Source: a virus. Taken from it: a DNA stretch of 31,704 nt. The notes under the pieces are model-generated. The model saw only the letters and a list, made by a program, of their open reading frames with translations. It searched no databases and was not told where the DNA came from. Below, piece after piece: positions 1 through 8,017 of this stretch (position 1 is the first letter of the stretch; every line of letters begins with the position of its first letter). Both the position numbers and the translations under genes were made by a program. Location of the stretch: the IMG/VR virus record IMGVR_UViG_3300031111_000030, positions 1 to 31,704 of that record; one strand, given 5' to 3'.

Positions 1-123
1 CCACAATATATCTTGACGCTGTTTTCTGTTTTCAGTCAGGATGATGGTGAATTATTATTTTTTATTCTTGAATACTTCCGGTGGGGAAAATGTCAGCCAA
101 AGACCGACATAGAGTTAAGTTAA
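1..123 (+). CDS. Possible 3' end of an upstream gene (partial)
   Basis: The reading frame starting at base 1 is open from the window edge to a TAA at 121-123, giving about 40 residues beginning PQYILTLF and ending KTDIELS. The other two forward frames stop within the first 45 bases. If real, it overlaps the small terminase gene by about 34 bases, which matches the tight packing elsewhere. No family is recognisable from this fragment and the open frame could be chance. The sequence to the left of the window would settle it. Confidence 0.3.
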   Translation, partial: PQYILTLFSVFSQDDGELLFFILEYFRWGKCQPKTDIELS

Positions 124-530
124 TAGAATACTTGGCAAATCCTAAAAATGATTTTATGTCGCGGGAAGATTTGGCGGTAAATATTTTAAAAGTCAAGCCG
201 AGGACGCTTTACGCTCATTTTACCGGCGTGGATCTGGATGAAATCGAGGCTGAAGCTCACGAATTACGCCGAAAACGGTTTGCTTCTGAAATCGCCATGG
301 TTGATAAAGCGCTGCTGAAAAACGCCCAGGAAAACGGAAACGCGGCGGAATGCAAGCTCGTTTATCAACGCCTGGAAGGTTGGAGTGAAAAGCAGATCAA
401 GGAACACACCGGCAAAGACGGTGGTCCGATTGAACACGCAACCAAACTTGAGGTAGCCAAGGAATTATTGGATGAAGTCGCTGGAAGTACCAGACAGTTA
501 CCAGAATCTCCAGGAAAATCTGAAGGATAA
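90..530 (+). CDS. terS: Terminase small subunit
   Basis: Predicted 146-residue DNA-recognition subunit of the packaging motor, which binds the packaging site and hands DNA to the large subunit. The N-terminal third holds a helix-turn-helix-like stretch (MSREDLAVNILK...RTLYAHF, about residues 24-45), followed by a charged helical segment rich in Glu, Arg and Lys. The part around KEHTGKDGGPIEH, ahead of the C-terminus, is typical of small terminases of this type. The ATG at 90 is preferred over an in-frame GTG at 81 because GGTGGGG lies just upstream of it. The 3' end overlaps the large subunit gene by 59 bases. Assignment rests on size, HTH, tail motif and position directly before terL; the family is too divergent for certainty. 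Confidence 0.75.
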   Translation: MSAKDRHRVKLIEYLANPKNDFMSREDLAVNILKVKPRTLYAHFTGVDLDEIEAEAHELRRKRFASEIAMVDKALLKNAQENGNAAECKLVYQRLEGWSEKQIKEHTGKDGGPIEHATKLEVAKELLDEVAGSTRQLPESPGKSEG

Positions 531-2007
531 GTGGTGGCGGCTCAATAATTTATACTGGATTATCGATCGTCACGGCAAACGGGTTAAATTCCGGTGCAAC
601 ACAGCTCAAAAGTATTTATGGGATAACCGATGGTTTCTTAATATTATTCTTAAAGCCCGGCAGTTGGGATTTACGACATTTATTGATCTGAATTTACTTG
701 ATGATTGTCTGTTTTATCCCAATATTGAGTCCGGGATCTCGGCGCACACAAAAGACGACGCTGGGAAAATCTTTCGCCGGAAGGTGAAATATCCATACGA
801 TAACCTTCCTGATTGGATCAAGGAGCAACGGCCTTTGATCACTGATTCAAAAACAGAACTTGCCTTTAACAACAACAGTATTTTGTCTGTCGGTGTTTCT
901 ATGCGGTCAGGCACATTTCAAAATCTTCATGTCTCCGAATTCGGTAAATTATGCGCTCGTTTCCCTGAAAAAGCCAGGGAAGTAGTGGCTGGATCTCTTG
1001 AGACGGTTGTCCCTGGTGAAATAATCTATATCGAATCCACCGCCGAAGGAAAATACGGAAAGTTTTACGAATATTGCAAGATTGCCGAGGATATGAAGAA
1101 GGCTGGTATCCAGCTTTCCAAGATGGATTACAAGTTTTTCTTTTTCCCCTGGTATATGAACCCGGATAATATTGTCGATGATATTGACGATATGCCGATT
1201 CCAACGGATATGGGCGCCTATTTTGAGAAAATTGAGACGTCCGAAGGGACCGTCTTACAACCGCAACAGCGCTTCTGGTATCTGAAAAAACAATCGATTC
1301 TCGGGCTTGATATGAAACGGGAACATCCATCCACGCCGGATGAAGCGTTTGAAATGTCAGTTATGGGCTCGTATTTCGCAAATGAGTTTACCAAAGTCCG
1401 GAAGGACGGGCGTATTTGCAGTGTGCCGGCCGAGGATGGGGTTGTTGTTGATACATGGTGGGACCTGGGAATATCCAAAAACAATCAAATGGCTGTCTGG
1501 TTTTCCCAAACGGTTGGCCGGGAAGTGCATTTAATAAATTATTACGAGGCGGAAGATGAAAGCCTGCTGCATTTTTCCAATGTGATCGACGAATACGGCC
1601 AGAAATACGGCTATCGATACCGGAATCACCTGGCGCCTCACGATATTGAAGTCCGGGAGCTTGGGACCGGAAAGACAAGAAAGACGATCGCTGCGGAATA
1701 CGGGTTGAATTTTCAGACAATTCCACGCTGCACAAGTAAGCAGGATTCCATTGAAGCTGCCCGGAAAATGCTCGGAGTCTGCTGGTTTGATGAAGAAAAA
1801 TGCGCGGTCGGGGTTGAGCGCCTGGAGAATTACCGCCGGCAGTGGAATGAATCTCGGCAGGTTTACAGCTCAGAACCACTTCACGATGCGAATTCTAATG
1901 GCGCTGATGCGTTTCAGACCGGCGCCCTTGGCCAGAACTTTTTATACGGATCTCGTCGGGCGGTTGCCCATAATCCGGAAGATGTCAACGCACAAGGATG
2001 GACATGA
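472..2007 (+). CDS. terL: Terminase large subunit (ATPase-nuclease)
   Basis: 511-residue packaging motor protein that pumps DNA into the prohead using ATP and cuts the concatemer. The N-terminal ATPase shows an adenine-motif-like segment (KFRCNTAQKYLW, 39-50), a variant Walker A with early Lys/Arg (KARQLGFTT, 61-69), Walker B ending in an acidic pair region (NLHVSEFGK, 151-159) and a coupling motif (IESTAEG, 188-193). The C-terminal RNase H-like nuclease shows DTWWDLG (Asp327/Asp331), PHD (Asp391) and NSNGADAFQTG (Asp479), the expected metal-binding acidic residues. Length is normal for the family. The start overlaps terS by 59 bases, with AAGGAA about ten bases upstream. The stop overlaps the next start as ATGA. 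All catalytic motifs look intact. Confidence 0.95.
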   Translation: MKSLEVPDSYQNLQENLKDKWWRLNNLYWIIDRHGKRVKFRCNTAQKYLWDNRWFLNIILKARQLGFTTFIDLNLLDDCLFYPNIESGISAHTKDDAGKIFRRKVKYPYDNLPDWIKEQRPLITDSKTELAFNNNSILSVGVSMRSGTFQNLHVSEFGKLCARFPEKAREVVAGSLETVVPGEIIYIESTAEGKYGKFYEYCKIAEDMKKAGIQLSKMDYKFFFFPWYMNPDNIVDDIDDMPIPTDMGAYFEKIETSEGTVLQPQQRFWYLKKQSILGLDMKREHPSTPDEAFEMSVMGSYFANEFTKVRKDGRICSVPAEDGVVVDTWWDLGISKNNQMAVWFSQTVGREVHLINYYEAEDESLLHFSNVIDEYGQKYGYRYRNHLAPHDIEVRELGTGKTRKTIAAEYGLNFQTIPRCTSKQDSIEAARKMLGVCWFDEEKCAVGVERLENYRRQWNESRQVYSSEPLHDANSNGADAFQTGALGQNFLYGSRRAVAHNPEDVNAQGWT

Positions 2008-2405
2008 TGAAAAAATTTTACTTAATACTTGGGGTTTTTGTTTTTGCAATTACTTTTCTGTCTTATGCGATTTGTATGGCCGGATCGGTTACGAAGAAAT
2101 GTACGGCAGAGAACCAATACACTACAGCTTTTCAGCCGGCAAGCCTGGCAACGCCTGGAAATAGCCCCCAAAATACAGGATATGGCCAGTTTAATGTATC
2201 GGTTTATGGCTATGGGACAGCTTTCACAAGCGGGAAAGTCAGCCTTTTAAAATCTTACGACGGAACGACTTATTATCAGGTTGTGGAATATACGAGCGCA
2301 ACACAGGCCCAGCGATATGACTATGAGCCCGGGGTTTATTACAAGATCGGAGTGGACACCGGAGAATATGGATTCGGATCTTTTGATGTGAGGTTGAGTC
2401 AATAA
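2004..2405 (+). CDS. Small exported beta-rich phage protein
   Basis: 133-residue protein with an N-terminal signal peptide: MMKKFYL basic start, hydrophobic core through about residue 20, and a plausible cleavage near ICMAG. The mature part is beta-rich (FNVSVYGYG, GKVSLLKSYDG, PGVYYKIGVDTG, FDVRLSQ). It resembles a small beta-sandwich family I know from many phage genomes, in which a Gly-Thr-Val/Leu-Arg-Ser-Phe-Asp-Gly strand and an RLSQ C-terminus recur; those are presumed minor structural proteins. The start is taken at 2004, in an ATGA overlap with terL and with AAGGA at 1994-1998; 1998 and 2007 are alternative ATGs. The odd point is the signal peptide on a gene between terminase and portal. 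Function unproven. Confidence 0.65.
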   Translation: MMKKFYLILGVFVFAITFLSYAICMAGSVTKKCTAENQYTTAFQPASLATPGNSPQNTGYGQFNVSVYGYGTAFTSGKVSLLKSYDGTTYYQVVEYTSATQAQRYDYEPGVYYKIGVDTGEYGFGSFDVRLSQ

Positions 2406-2425
2406 TCACTAAATAAGGCGTAATC

Positions 2426-4501
2426 ATGCTTTCATTTACATCAAACGAGGAACTTCAAGCCCAGGAACAAGCCGAATACGACGAGCGGGAACGCCTGGAA
2501 AGCGGAGCGCTGTCGGATCAGGAATATGTAATCGGCATTGTTGCGTATATTAAGCAATGTTGGGAAGCCGCGAAACGGGCAAAGCAGCCTCACGAAGAAA
2601 TCATGCTGGACAATCTGCGGCGAAAAGTCGGGGAATACGGTCCGGATAAACTCGCTGCGATCAGGGAGCAGGGCGGATCAGAAGCGTTTATGATGCTGAC
2701 GGAAGAAAAGCTGTCAGCTTTTGAGTCATGGGTTGATGAAATTCTTTTCCCGGCGGATTCCAAACCCTGGGGCATTCGACACACACCGAAACCGGAACTG
2801 TCCCCGGAAATCATCGGGCAGATCAAGCAGCAGCTCTTTAACGAGGTTTTACAGCAATATCGGCAGGCCGGCGTTATTCCGACGCCCCAGGATTTTCTGG
2901 CCAGGGCGAATGAAATTATGGAAGATGTGGAGTCTGAAGTTGAAAAGACCGCCAAAAAGAACGCGGATAAGACGGAAAAGTACCTTGAGGATATTGTCGT
3001 TGAGTCAAAATGGCGCCAAGCACTCAGGGATGCGATCTCAGACGTCGGGCTTTATCCGGCCGGATTTTTAAAAGGGCCATTACGGAGAATTCGGAACGAG
3101 CTGCAATGGGGTGAAGGTGGCAATCCGGTTGTCGGGCCTATCGAAAAATGGGAATGGGAATCACCGTCACCATGGGATATTTACCCGTCTCCCAGCTCAA
3201 AGGATATCGGAGACGGATATTTAATTGAGAAAATGAACTTTACCCGTCAGGATTTACAAAGCCTGATCGGCGTTGAAGGGTATAATCAGGAAGAAATTGA
3301 AGAAGTGTTGTCTGCGGCCACGAACGGCAGCTCAAGCCTGAATAACTGGCTCGGATTGTATAATCAGACCGAGCGGAACGAGCTTGAAGGCCGTGAAAAC
3401 GAATGGGAAGATCCAGAAGGTAAAATCGATGGCCTGCAATTTTGGGGATATATTCAGGGTTTGAAGTTAATCGAATACGGCTATCCTGGGGATGCGATCA
3501 AGCCGTTTGACGAGTATTTCTGCGAAACCATATTGATCCATAATTGGGTTATCAAGTGCGAGATTAACGGCGATCCGTTGGGTAGACCGCCCTATTTTAA
3601 GGCCAGCTTCAGGGAAAAGAAGGGCTCTTTTTGGGGGATGGGGTTACCGGAAACCATGCCGGACAGTCAGGACGCTTGTAACGCAACCGTCCGGGCGCTT
3701 TTAAATAACCTAGCGGTCGGGTCCGGTCCCCAGGTTGGTGTTGATATCGGGAAATTTGCCACTGGCGAAAAAGTGACCAAGCTGCGGCCATGGAAAATAT
3801 GGCAGTTTGACTTGGAAAGTCAACCGCAACAGCGAGATCCGATGTGGTTTTTCCAGCCGAAATCACTGGCAAATGAGCTGCTTGGCGTTTATGAGAAGTT
3901 TTCCCAGGAAGCCGACAATAAAACCGGCGTCCCGAGATATTCTTATGGCGCTCAGACGACCGGCGGAGCGATTAATACCGCGTCTGGAATGTCGATGATG
4001 ATGGCGAACGCTGCCCGGAGTATTAAAAAAGTGATCGGGAATATCGATGGCGGGATGATTGAACCGAGTATTGACCGGGTATATCAATGGGCCATGATTT
4101 ACAAACCGATACAATCAATGCTGGCCGGTGATATTAAAGTTGTGGCGCGGGGATCCTCGGCGCTGATCAGTAAGGAAATGCGTCAGGTCCGGAGAAATGA
4201 GGCCGTTCAGACGGTTCTTAACCCGATGGTCCATGGGATTATTGGTAACCACGGTATCGCTGTTATTCTCAGGGAATGGTTTAAAGGCCTTGATTTTGAC
4301 GCGGACGATATTATTCCGAGTGAAGCGGAAATGACACAGATTGAAGCGCTTCAGATGCAGATTCAACAATTATTGCAATATATCCAGGGTGGCGGCGGAC
4401 AGCCGGGTCAGGGGCAGATTGCCGGTCCGGGGAACGCCGAGCAACCGAGAGAAACGGCGCCGGATGGAAGTGTCTCCGGTGATGCGAGGATGGCGGGATA
4501 A
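2426..4501 (+). CDS. Portal protein (podovirus-type)
   Basis: 691-residue protein expected to form the dodecameric ring at the unique capsid vertex, serving as DNA channel, terminase dock and tail attachment. Length, position after terL and ahead of scaffold and coat, and overall style fit the large portals of short-tailed phages. Visible marks are an acidic helical N-terminus, a conserved-looking start of the core (WVDEILFPADSKPWGIRHTP, about 102-121), a central region with WEWESPSPWDIYPSP, the segment KGSFWGMGLPETMPDSQDA, and a C-terminal helix-rich barrel ending in a Gln/Gly-rich tail (QIQQLLQYIQGGGGQPGQGQ). The AAGG upstream of the ATG is modest. It abuts the next gene directly (TAA then ATG). 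I am confident in portal identity but not in the exact subfamily. Confidence 0.88.
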   Translation: MLSFTSNEELQAQEQAEYDERERLESGALSDQEYVIGIVAYIKQCWEAAKRAKQPHEEIMLDNLRRKVGEYGPDKLAAIREQGGSEAFMMLTEEKLSAFESWVDEILFPADSKPWGIRHTPKPELSPEIIGQIKQQLFNEVLQQYRQAGVIPTPQDFLARANEIMEDVESEVEKTAKKNADKTEKYLEDIVVESKWRQALRDAISDVGLYPAGFLKGPLRRIRNELQWGEGGNPVVGPIEKWEWESPSPWDIYPSPSSKDIGDGYLIEKMNFTRQDLQSLIGVEGYNQEEIEEVLSAATNGSSSLNNWLGLYNQTERNELEGRENEWEDPEGKIDGLQFWGYIQGLKLIEYGYPGDAIKPFDEYFCETILIHNWVIKCEINGDPLGRPPYFKASFREKKGSFWGMGLPETMPDSQDACNATVRALLNNLAVGSGPQVGVDIGKFATGEKVTKLRPWKIWQFDLESQPQQRDPMWFFQPKSLANELLGVYEKFSQEADNKTGVPRYSYGAQTTGGAINTASGMSMMMANAARSIKKVIGNIDGGMIEPSIDRVYQWAMIYKPIQSMLAGDIKVVARGSSALISKEMRQVRRNEAVQTVLNPMVHGIIGNHGIAVILREWFKGLDFDADDIIPSEAEMTQIEALQMQIQQLLQYIQGGGGQPGQGQIAGPGNAEQPRETAPDGSVSGDARMAG

Positions 4502-4693
4502 ATGACTCCATCTGAATTAATAGATATGTGCTTAAAAGAAGTTAATGATATTTATCAGGCCGCCGGATTGGATGGGACCAAATACACAGAAGCGGATATC
4601 ATTAAGTTTATAAATAAGGCGCAGTATGACTTAATACTGCATTTAAAACGAAAAGAAATTTTAAAAAGACGGTTTAATGACCTGGCTTCTTAA
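4502..4693 (+). CDS. Short protein resembling the N-terminus of a phage adaptor
   Basis: 63-residue protein starting immediately after the portal stop. The pattern MCLKEVNDIYQAAGLDGTKY followed by EADIIKFINKAQYDLILHL lines up by eye with the first 50 residues of the 225-residue adaptor at 10816-11493 (ILQDTTNVRWASTELLQWLN then DGQREVVLLKP). It could be a truncated duplicate of that adaptor or an independent short member of the same helical fold. It ends in a basic helix (KRKEILKRRFND). The tail overlaps the next small reading frame by 17 bases. Being small, it may bind portal or adaptor, but this is inference. Confidence 0.6.
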   Translation: MTPSELIDMCLKEVNDIYQAAGLDGTKYTEADIIKFINKAQYDLILHLKRKEILKRRFNDLAS

Positions 4694-4811
4694 CTTCATA
4701 AAAGACTTGTGTTCGTCAAAATATTTTGGCGAAGTTACAATAAAATTCACCGACGGGAAGCCGGTGCATATTGAGAAAAAGATAAGTATTAAACCGCCAA
4801 GTGGGGAATAA
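4677..4811 (+). CDS. Small hypothetical protein (44 aa)
   Basis: A 44-codon frame lies between two better-sized genes: MTWLLNFIKDLCSSKYFG, then EVTIKFTDGKPVHIEKKIS, ending KPPSGE. It overlaps the upstream gene by 17 bases and ends TAATG, sharing one base with the next ATG. This coupling is the main reason to believe it. The strand pattern (Y-x-G-x-V-x-I-x-F-x-D-G-K) resembles tiny phage proteins of the DUF2292 sort, but the match is by eye only. The ribosome site (AAAAGACGG) is weak. Confidence 0.5.
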   Translation: MTWLLNFIKDLCSSKYFGEVTIKFTDGKPVHIEKKISIKPPSGE

Positions 4812-5065
4812 TGGAAAAACGCAAGTTCCAAGCAATAGTAAAGTTCGATGGATGGGAAAAAACAACAAACGTGGAATGTGTTTTTAATAACTTTGGCTGG
4901 TTTCCTCCTGAGTATATCAAAATATGTGCACCAATGAAATTAGCTATGAATTTTAAAAACGGTGAACATAAACAGGATACCACCTTCATAGAGCTTATGG
5001 CGGAAATAGTTAATTTTGGACCAGCAGGGAAAAATACTCCGTTTATTTACAGGGTGGTTGATTAA
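4811..5065 (+). CDS. Hypothetical protein (84 aa)
   Basis: 84-residue protein with start coupled to the preceding frame (TAATG) and a GGGG ribosome site at 4803-4806. It looks like a single small globular, beta-containing domain with several aromatic residues (FNNFGWFPPEYIKICAP) and no signal peptide or membrane segment. I recognise no family. It is the last gene before the strong terminator at 5136-5180, so it probably closes the packaging/portal transcript. The 70 bases after its stop hold AT-rich sequence with no gene. Confidence 0.6.
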   Translation: MEKRKFQAIVKFDGWEKTTNVECVFNNFGWFPPEYIKICAPMKLAMNFKNGEHKQDTTFIELMAEIVNFGPAGKNTPFIYRVVD

Positions 5066-5135
5066 ATAATTTTAACACTAAACATTCGGAATAACAGGCG
5101 TTAACAACTAAATAAGACCGGGTATTGAAAAAATC

Positions 5136-5180
5136 AAGCCCCATTGACTGCAAATCGCAGTTGGTGGGGCTTTTTTATTT
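5136..5180 (+). terminator. Strong intrinsic terminator after the portal block
   Basis: AAGCCCCA at 5136 pairs with TGGGGCTT at 5164-5171, and the inner arms ACTGC and GCAGT close on the loop AAATC, making a long, nearly perfect hairpin. It is followed by TTTTTTATTT. On the opposite strand the hairpin is also followed by a T-rich stretch (GATTTTTTC), so it may act in both directions. It lies 70 bases after the 84-residue gene and directly abuts the ribosome site of the next gene. Confidence 0.85.
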
Positions 5181-5188
5181 GGAGTGAA

Positions 5189-5428
5189 ATGAGAATCACG
5201 GACAAACAAACAGCTTACGGGATCACGGTTTTAGAAGGCAATCCGCATTGGGAACGGTTTGTTGAAATGCTGGAAGCGGATTTGAAACGGGAACACGAAG
5301 GCCGTGATTACGATCCGGACCCGAATAACGGAATGATCAGAACCGGCCGATGCCAGAAAGTCCGTGAAATTCTTAATGCGATTAAAAAAGCTCCTGAAAT
5401 CTATGAATCGTTAAAGGGAGACAAGTAA
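5189..5428 (+). CDS. Hypothetical small phage protein (79 aa)
   Basis: 79-residue hydrophilic, helix-rich protein (LEGNPHWERFVEMLEADLKR, GRCQKVREILNAIKKAPEIY). The true start is ATG at 5189, with GGAG four bases ahead; an upstream in-frame TTG at 5144 falls inside the terminator stem and is not credible. Small proteins of this size and helical pattern are common just after the portal in short-tailed phages, but I know no assigned role. The stop overlaps the next start (TAATG), so the two are translationally coupled. Confidence 0.7.
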   Translation: MRITDKQTAYGITVLEGNPHWERFVEMLEADLKREHEGRDYDPDPNNGMIRTGRCQKVREILNAIKKAPEIYESLKGDK

Positions 5429-5874
5429 TGGAAGGAACCTGGAAGGACGACAGAACCCTTGATGAAATGGCAACCACGGACGCGGAGATGCTGGAACGCT
5501 GCTACAAACAGTCGGATTCGTTTGATTTTCGATCGGTCCGGGAATGTCAAAGGTTTATCGCGGAATGTATGAAGGCCACGCTGTCTAAATTCGGGGTGGA
5601 TTTGAGCGCCGGGGCAGACCCGAACGAGGTCGATGCGGCTATGAAAAAGAACGGTGTGAAAGTCGAACACCGCACCAAATATCCGCCGGCGGAAGCATGG
5701 AAAGCCGGTATTTACATTTATAAAAACAGTGAGCTTGTTGCCTTCATCAGCCATCCGGCGGTGAGGGAAAAACAAAAACTCATATCTTTAACCGGGCAAA
5801 CAACCAACCCGGCTCACGCGCCGTTTCATGTCCGAACGAATTGTAAGGTCATTGCGTCGCGGTTGATCATTTAA
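5428..5874 (+). CDS. Hypothetical protein (148 aa)
   Basis: 148-residue soluble protein coupled to the preceding gene through TAATG, with AAAGGGAG upstream. The N-terminal half is acidic and helical (TTDAEMLERCYKQSD, RECQRFIAECMKATLSKFGV); the C-terminal half has strand-like segments (AGIYIYKNSELVAFISHPAV, TNCKVIASRLII). There are four cysteines but no metal-binding spacing that I can defend. It sits between the portal block and the scaffold, where short-tailed phages often carry unassigned head-assembly genes. About 86 bases without a gene follow; apart from the ribosome site of the scaffold gene I see nothing clear there. Confidence 0.7.
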   Translation: MEGTWKDDRTLDEMATTDAEMLERCYKQSDSFDFRSVRECQRFIAECMKATLSKFGVDLSAGADPNEVDAAMKKNGVKVEHRTKYPPAEAWKAGIYIYKNSELVAFISHPAVREKQKLISLTGQTTNPAHAPFHVRTNCKVIASRLII

Positions 5875-5960
5875 TCGGCTGACCCGAATATCCGGGCAAT
5901 TCGGTCCGGACTCGGCAAAGTCAGTGAACACCCGAAAGGGCTCGCAGAAGGAGAACCATT

Positions 5961-7001
5961 ATGGCTGAAGCAGCAGAAAAACACGAACCCGATTACAGCT
6001 ATCTTCCCAAGAAGGTAGCGGAACAGGCCAAGGCCTCAGATGATTTAATGAAGGGGCCAGAGAAGACCGAACCGACAACACCGGAAACCCCGGCTGGCGA
6101 ACACGGCTCAGAATCCAAACACGAAAGGAAAGTTTCCGAACCACTGCAAAGCTCGGATTTACCGCCGGAGACGAATAAAGAAACACCGCCCGGAGATAAA
6201 ACCGAAAACTTTGAAGCAAAGTACAAAGTGCTGAAAGGGAAATACGATCAGGAAGTCCCGCGTTTAGCGGCAGAAATCCGGCAGTTAAAAGGCTTTAATG
6301 AGCAATTAACCGCCCAAATTTCTCAGTTGCAGAAGGCGAAACCGACGTCTGACCCGAATGCCGGGTTTGAATCTGACAGTTTATCGGATGAAGACCTGGA
6401 GATGATGGAACCGGAAGTCGTGGCTGTTTACAAGGACAATAAACGGCTCCGGGAAATGGTTCAGGATTTAAAAACCGAGTTGACAAATTCGGTAACTCAG
6501 ATCCGGAACGAAGTCGGACAGACCAGGCAGACCAGCACCCGTAATGTACTTTACAGTCAATTGGACGCTGACCAGCGCGTTAAGGATTCATGGCGGCAGC
6601 AAAACCAAGATCCTGAATTTGTAGGATGGTTGCAAGGAACCGATCCGATTCACGGCATTAAATATATTGATTCATTGCAAAATGCCGAGAAAATTGGCGA
6701 TTCCAACCGGGTTATCGGGATTTTTCTAAAGTTTCAGCAGGAAACCGGCAAAACGTATTCCGATTCGCCGAGTCAACCCAGCACCGGACAGCCGACTATT
6801 CCAAAACCTTCGACGGCTCCCCCTCGGTCACGATCAGAAGGGGCGCCGCCGAAGCAGCCGGAAGGTAAGATTTACACCCGGAAAGAGATCGAGCGGTTTT
6901 ATAACGATCAGGCTGCGGGTAAATATTTCGGGAAAGGCGACGAAGCGAAGCGGATTGAAGCAGATATTATGAAAGCGCAGCACGATGGAAGAATCCGTTA
7001 A
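5961..7001 (+). CDS. Putative scaffolding protein
   Basis: 346-residue protein placed immediately before the coat gene, the usual place for the scaffold that guides prohead assembly and then leaves. It is highly charged and low in hydrophobic residues. The N-terminus is a disordered Pro/Glu/Thr-rich stretch (residues 1-75), followed by a clear coiled coil (GKYDQEVPRLAAEIRQLKGF and ENKRLREM-type heptads, about 85-185), a Pro/Ser/Thr linker (PSQPSTGQPTIPKPSTAPPR, about 270-290) and a basic C-terminal helix (KIYTRKEIERFYNDQAAGKY) likely to bind coat protein. A strong AGAAGGAG ribosome site is present. Identity rests on composition and position rather than a sequence motif. Confidence 0.8.
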   Translation: MAEAAEKHEPDYSYLPKKVAEQAKASDDLMKGPEKTEPTTPETPAGEHGSESKHERKVSEPLQSSDLPPETNKETPPGDKTENFEAKYKVLKGKYDQEVPRLAAEIRQLKGFNEQLTAQISQLQKAKPTSDPNAGFESDSLSDEDLEMMEPEVVAVYKDNKRLREMVQDLKTELTNSVTQIRNEVGQTRQTSTRNVLYSQLDADQRVKDSWRQQNQDPEFVGWLQGTDPIHGIKYIDSLQNAEKIGDSNRVIGIFLKFQQETGKTYSDSPSQPSTGQPTIPKPSTAPPRSRSEGAPPKQPEGKIYTRKEIERFYNDQAAGKYFGKGDEAKRIEADIMKAQHDGRIR

Positions 7002-7023
7002 TTTCGATAAGACGTTTCTCCCG

Positions 7024-7042
7024 TCGGTTGTCGCTTAACCGA
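7024..7042 (+). promoter_or_regulatory. Small leader hairpin before the coat gene
   Basis: TCGGTT (7024-7029) and AACCGA (7037-7042) can pair over a 7-base loop. The AAGGAG ribosome site of the coat gene follows at 7044-7049. It has no T-run, so it is not a terminator. It might stabilise or expose the 5' end of the highly expressed coat message; the stem is short and may be chance. Confidence 0.25.
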
Positions 7043-7058
7043 TAAGGAGAATTAAATC

Positions 7059-7991
7059 ATGTCAACACCAAGCTCATACGTTGCGGCTTCGTCAGGATAC
7101 CCGCAGCACAGTGATAATTTTATTCCGCAGATATGGTCCGGGAAGCTGTTGGTCAAGTTTTATACGGCCACTGTTTTCGCGGCTATTTCTAACACCGACT
7201 ACGAGGGTGAAATCAAATCCCAGGGGGATACGATCTTCATTCGAACCGTCCCGGATATCACGATTCGCGATTACACCAAAGGTCAGGAAATGACCATTGA
7301 ATTCCCGGACAGCGCCAAAGTCGAATTAAACATCGATAGAGCCAAGTATTTCTTTTTCGGTGTGGACGATATTGACGCCATGCAGTCCGATCTCCGCTTG
7401 CTGGACGATTGGTCAAATGACGCCGGGGAACAAATGGGAATCACGATCGATTCAGGTGTTCTGTCTGATGTTTATTCTGATGCGGATTCCAATAACACCG
7501 GCACGACCGCCGGAAAAATATCTTCCAGTTACGATATGGGAACCACTTCCGACGCCGTTCAGCTCACCAAGGCCAATATCCTGGAGTATATGGTGGATGC
7601 GGCTTCAGTTCTTGACGAACAGGATATCCCGAATTCCAACCGCTGGTTTGTTATGCCAATGTGGGCAACCGGAATGATAAAAAAGTCGGATCTCAAGGAC
7701 GCCTCCCTGACCGGGGACGGTAAATCCATCCTGAGAAATGGCCGGATCGGCATGATCGATCGATGGGAAATCTTTGGGTCCAACCAGGTAGCCAGCGCCA
7801 CGGACGGCGGAAACACTTGTTATCATGCCATTTTCGGGCAGAAATCAGCCTTATCTTTTGCTGCACAGATGACCAAAATGAAACCTGTTTCTCTTGAGAA
7901 ATATTTCATGGACGCCATCAAGGGCCTGAATGTTTACGGCTACAAAGTGTTGAAAGGCGAGGCCATGGGCGATCTGTACTGTCGGAAATAA
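7059..7991 (+). CDS. Major capsid protein (HK97-fold type)
   Basis: 310-residue coat protein forming the icosahedral shell. The N-terminus (QHSDNFIPQIWSGKLLVKFY, about 16-35) and the following AISNTDYEGEIKSQGDTIFI and RTVPDITIRDYTKGQEM match the pattern seen in coat proteins of many short-tailed phages, where these form the N-arm/E-loop region. Later segments such as DEQDIPNSNRWFVMPMWATG and the C-terminal KGLNVYGYKVLKGEAMGDLY fit the A and P domains. Length is normal. AAGGAG at 7044-7049 gives ideal spacing to the ATG. No signal peptide, in contrast to the decoration-type genes around it. Confidence 0.92.
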   Translation: MSTPSSYVAASSGYPQHSDNFIPQIWSGKLLVKFYTATVFAAISNTDYEGEIKSQGDTIFIRTVPDITIRDYTKGQEMTIEFPDSAKVELNIDRAKYFFFGVDDIDAMQSDLRLLDDWSNDAGEQMGITIDSGVLSDVYSDADSNNTGTTAGKISSSYDMGTTSDAVQLTKANILEYMVDAASVLDEQDIPNSNRWFVMPMWATGMIKKSDLKDASLTGDGKSILRNGRIGMIDRWEIFGSNQVASATDGGNTCYHAIFGQKSALSFAAQMTKMKPVSLEKYFMDAIKGLNVYGYKVLKGEAMGDLYCRK

Positions 7992-8017
7992 TCAGCAGTT
8001 AATTGTTTATTTGTAAC

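Noticed and set aside
13-41. Possible promoter (TTGACG with a downstream box) ahead of the terminase genes
   Set aside because: The -35-like hexamer is good, but the expected -10 position reads TCAGGA; the AT-rich TATTAT at 53-58 has no matching -35. The segment may also be the end of an upstream gene.
81-92. GTG start for the small terminase
   Set aside because: The GTG lies within the G-rich ribosome site that serves the ATG at 90, which is better spaced.
899-1879. Long minus-strand open frames opposite terL
   Set aside because: They are antisense shadows of a gene with all terminase motifs; they lack ribosome sites and have unnatural composition. The same holds for other minus-strand frames such as those at 20-23 kb and 26-27.7 kb.
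5144-5188. N-terminal extension of the 79-residue protein from a TTG
   Set aside because: The extension is encoded by the terminator stem and T-run; the ATG at 5189 has its own GGAG.
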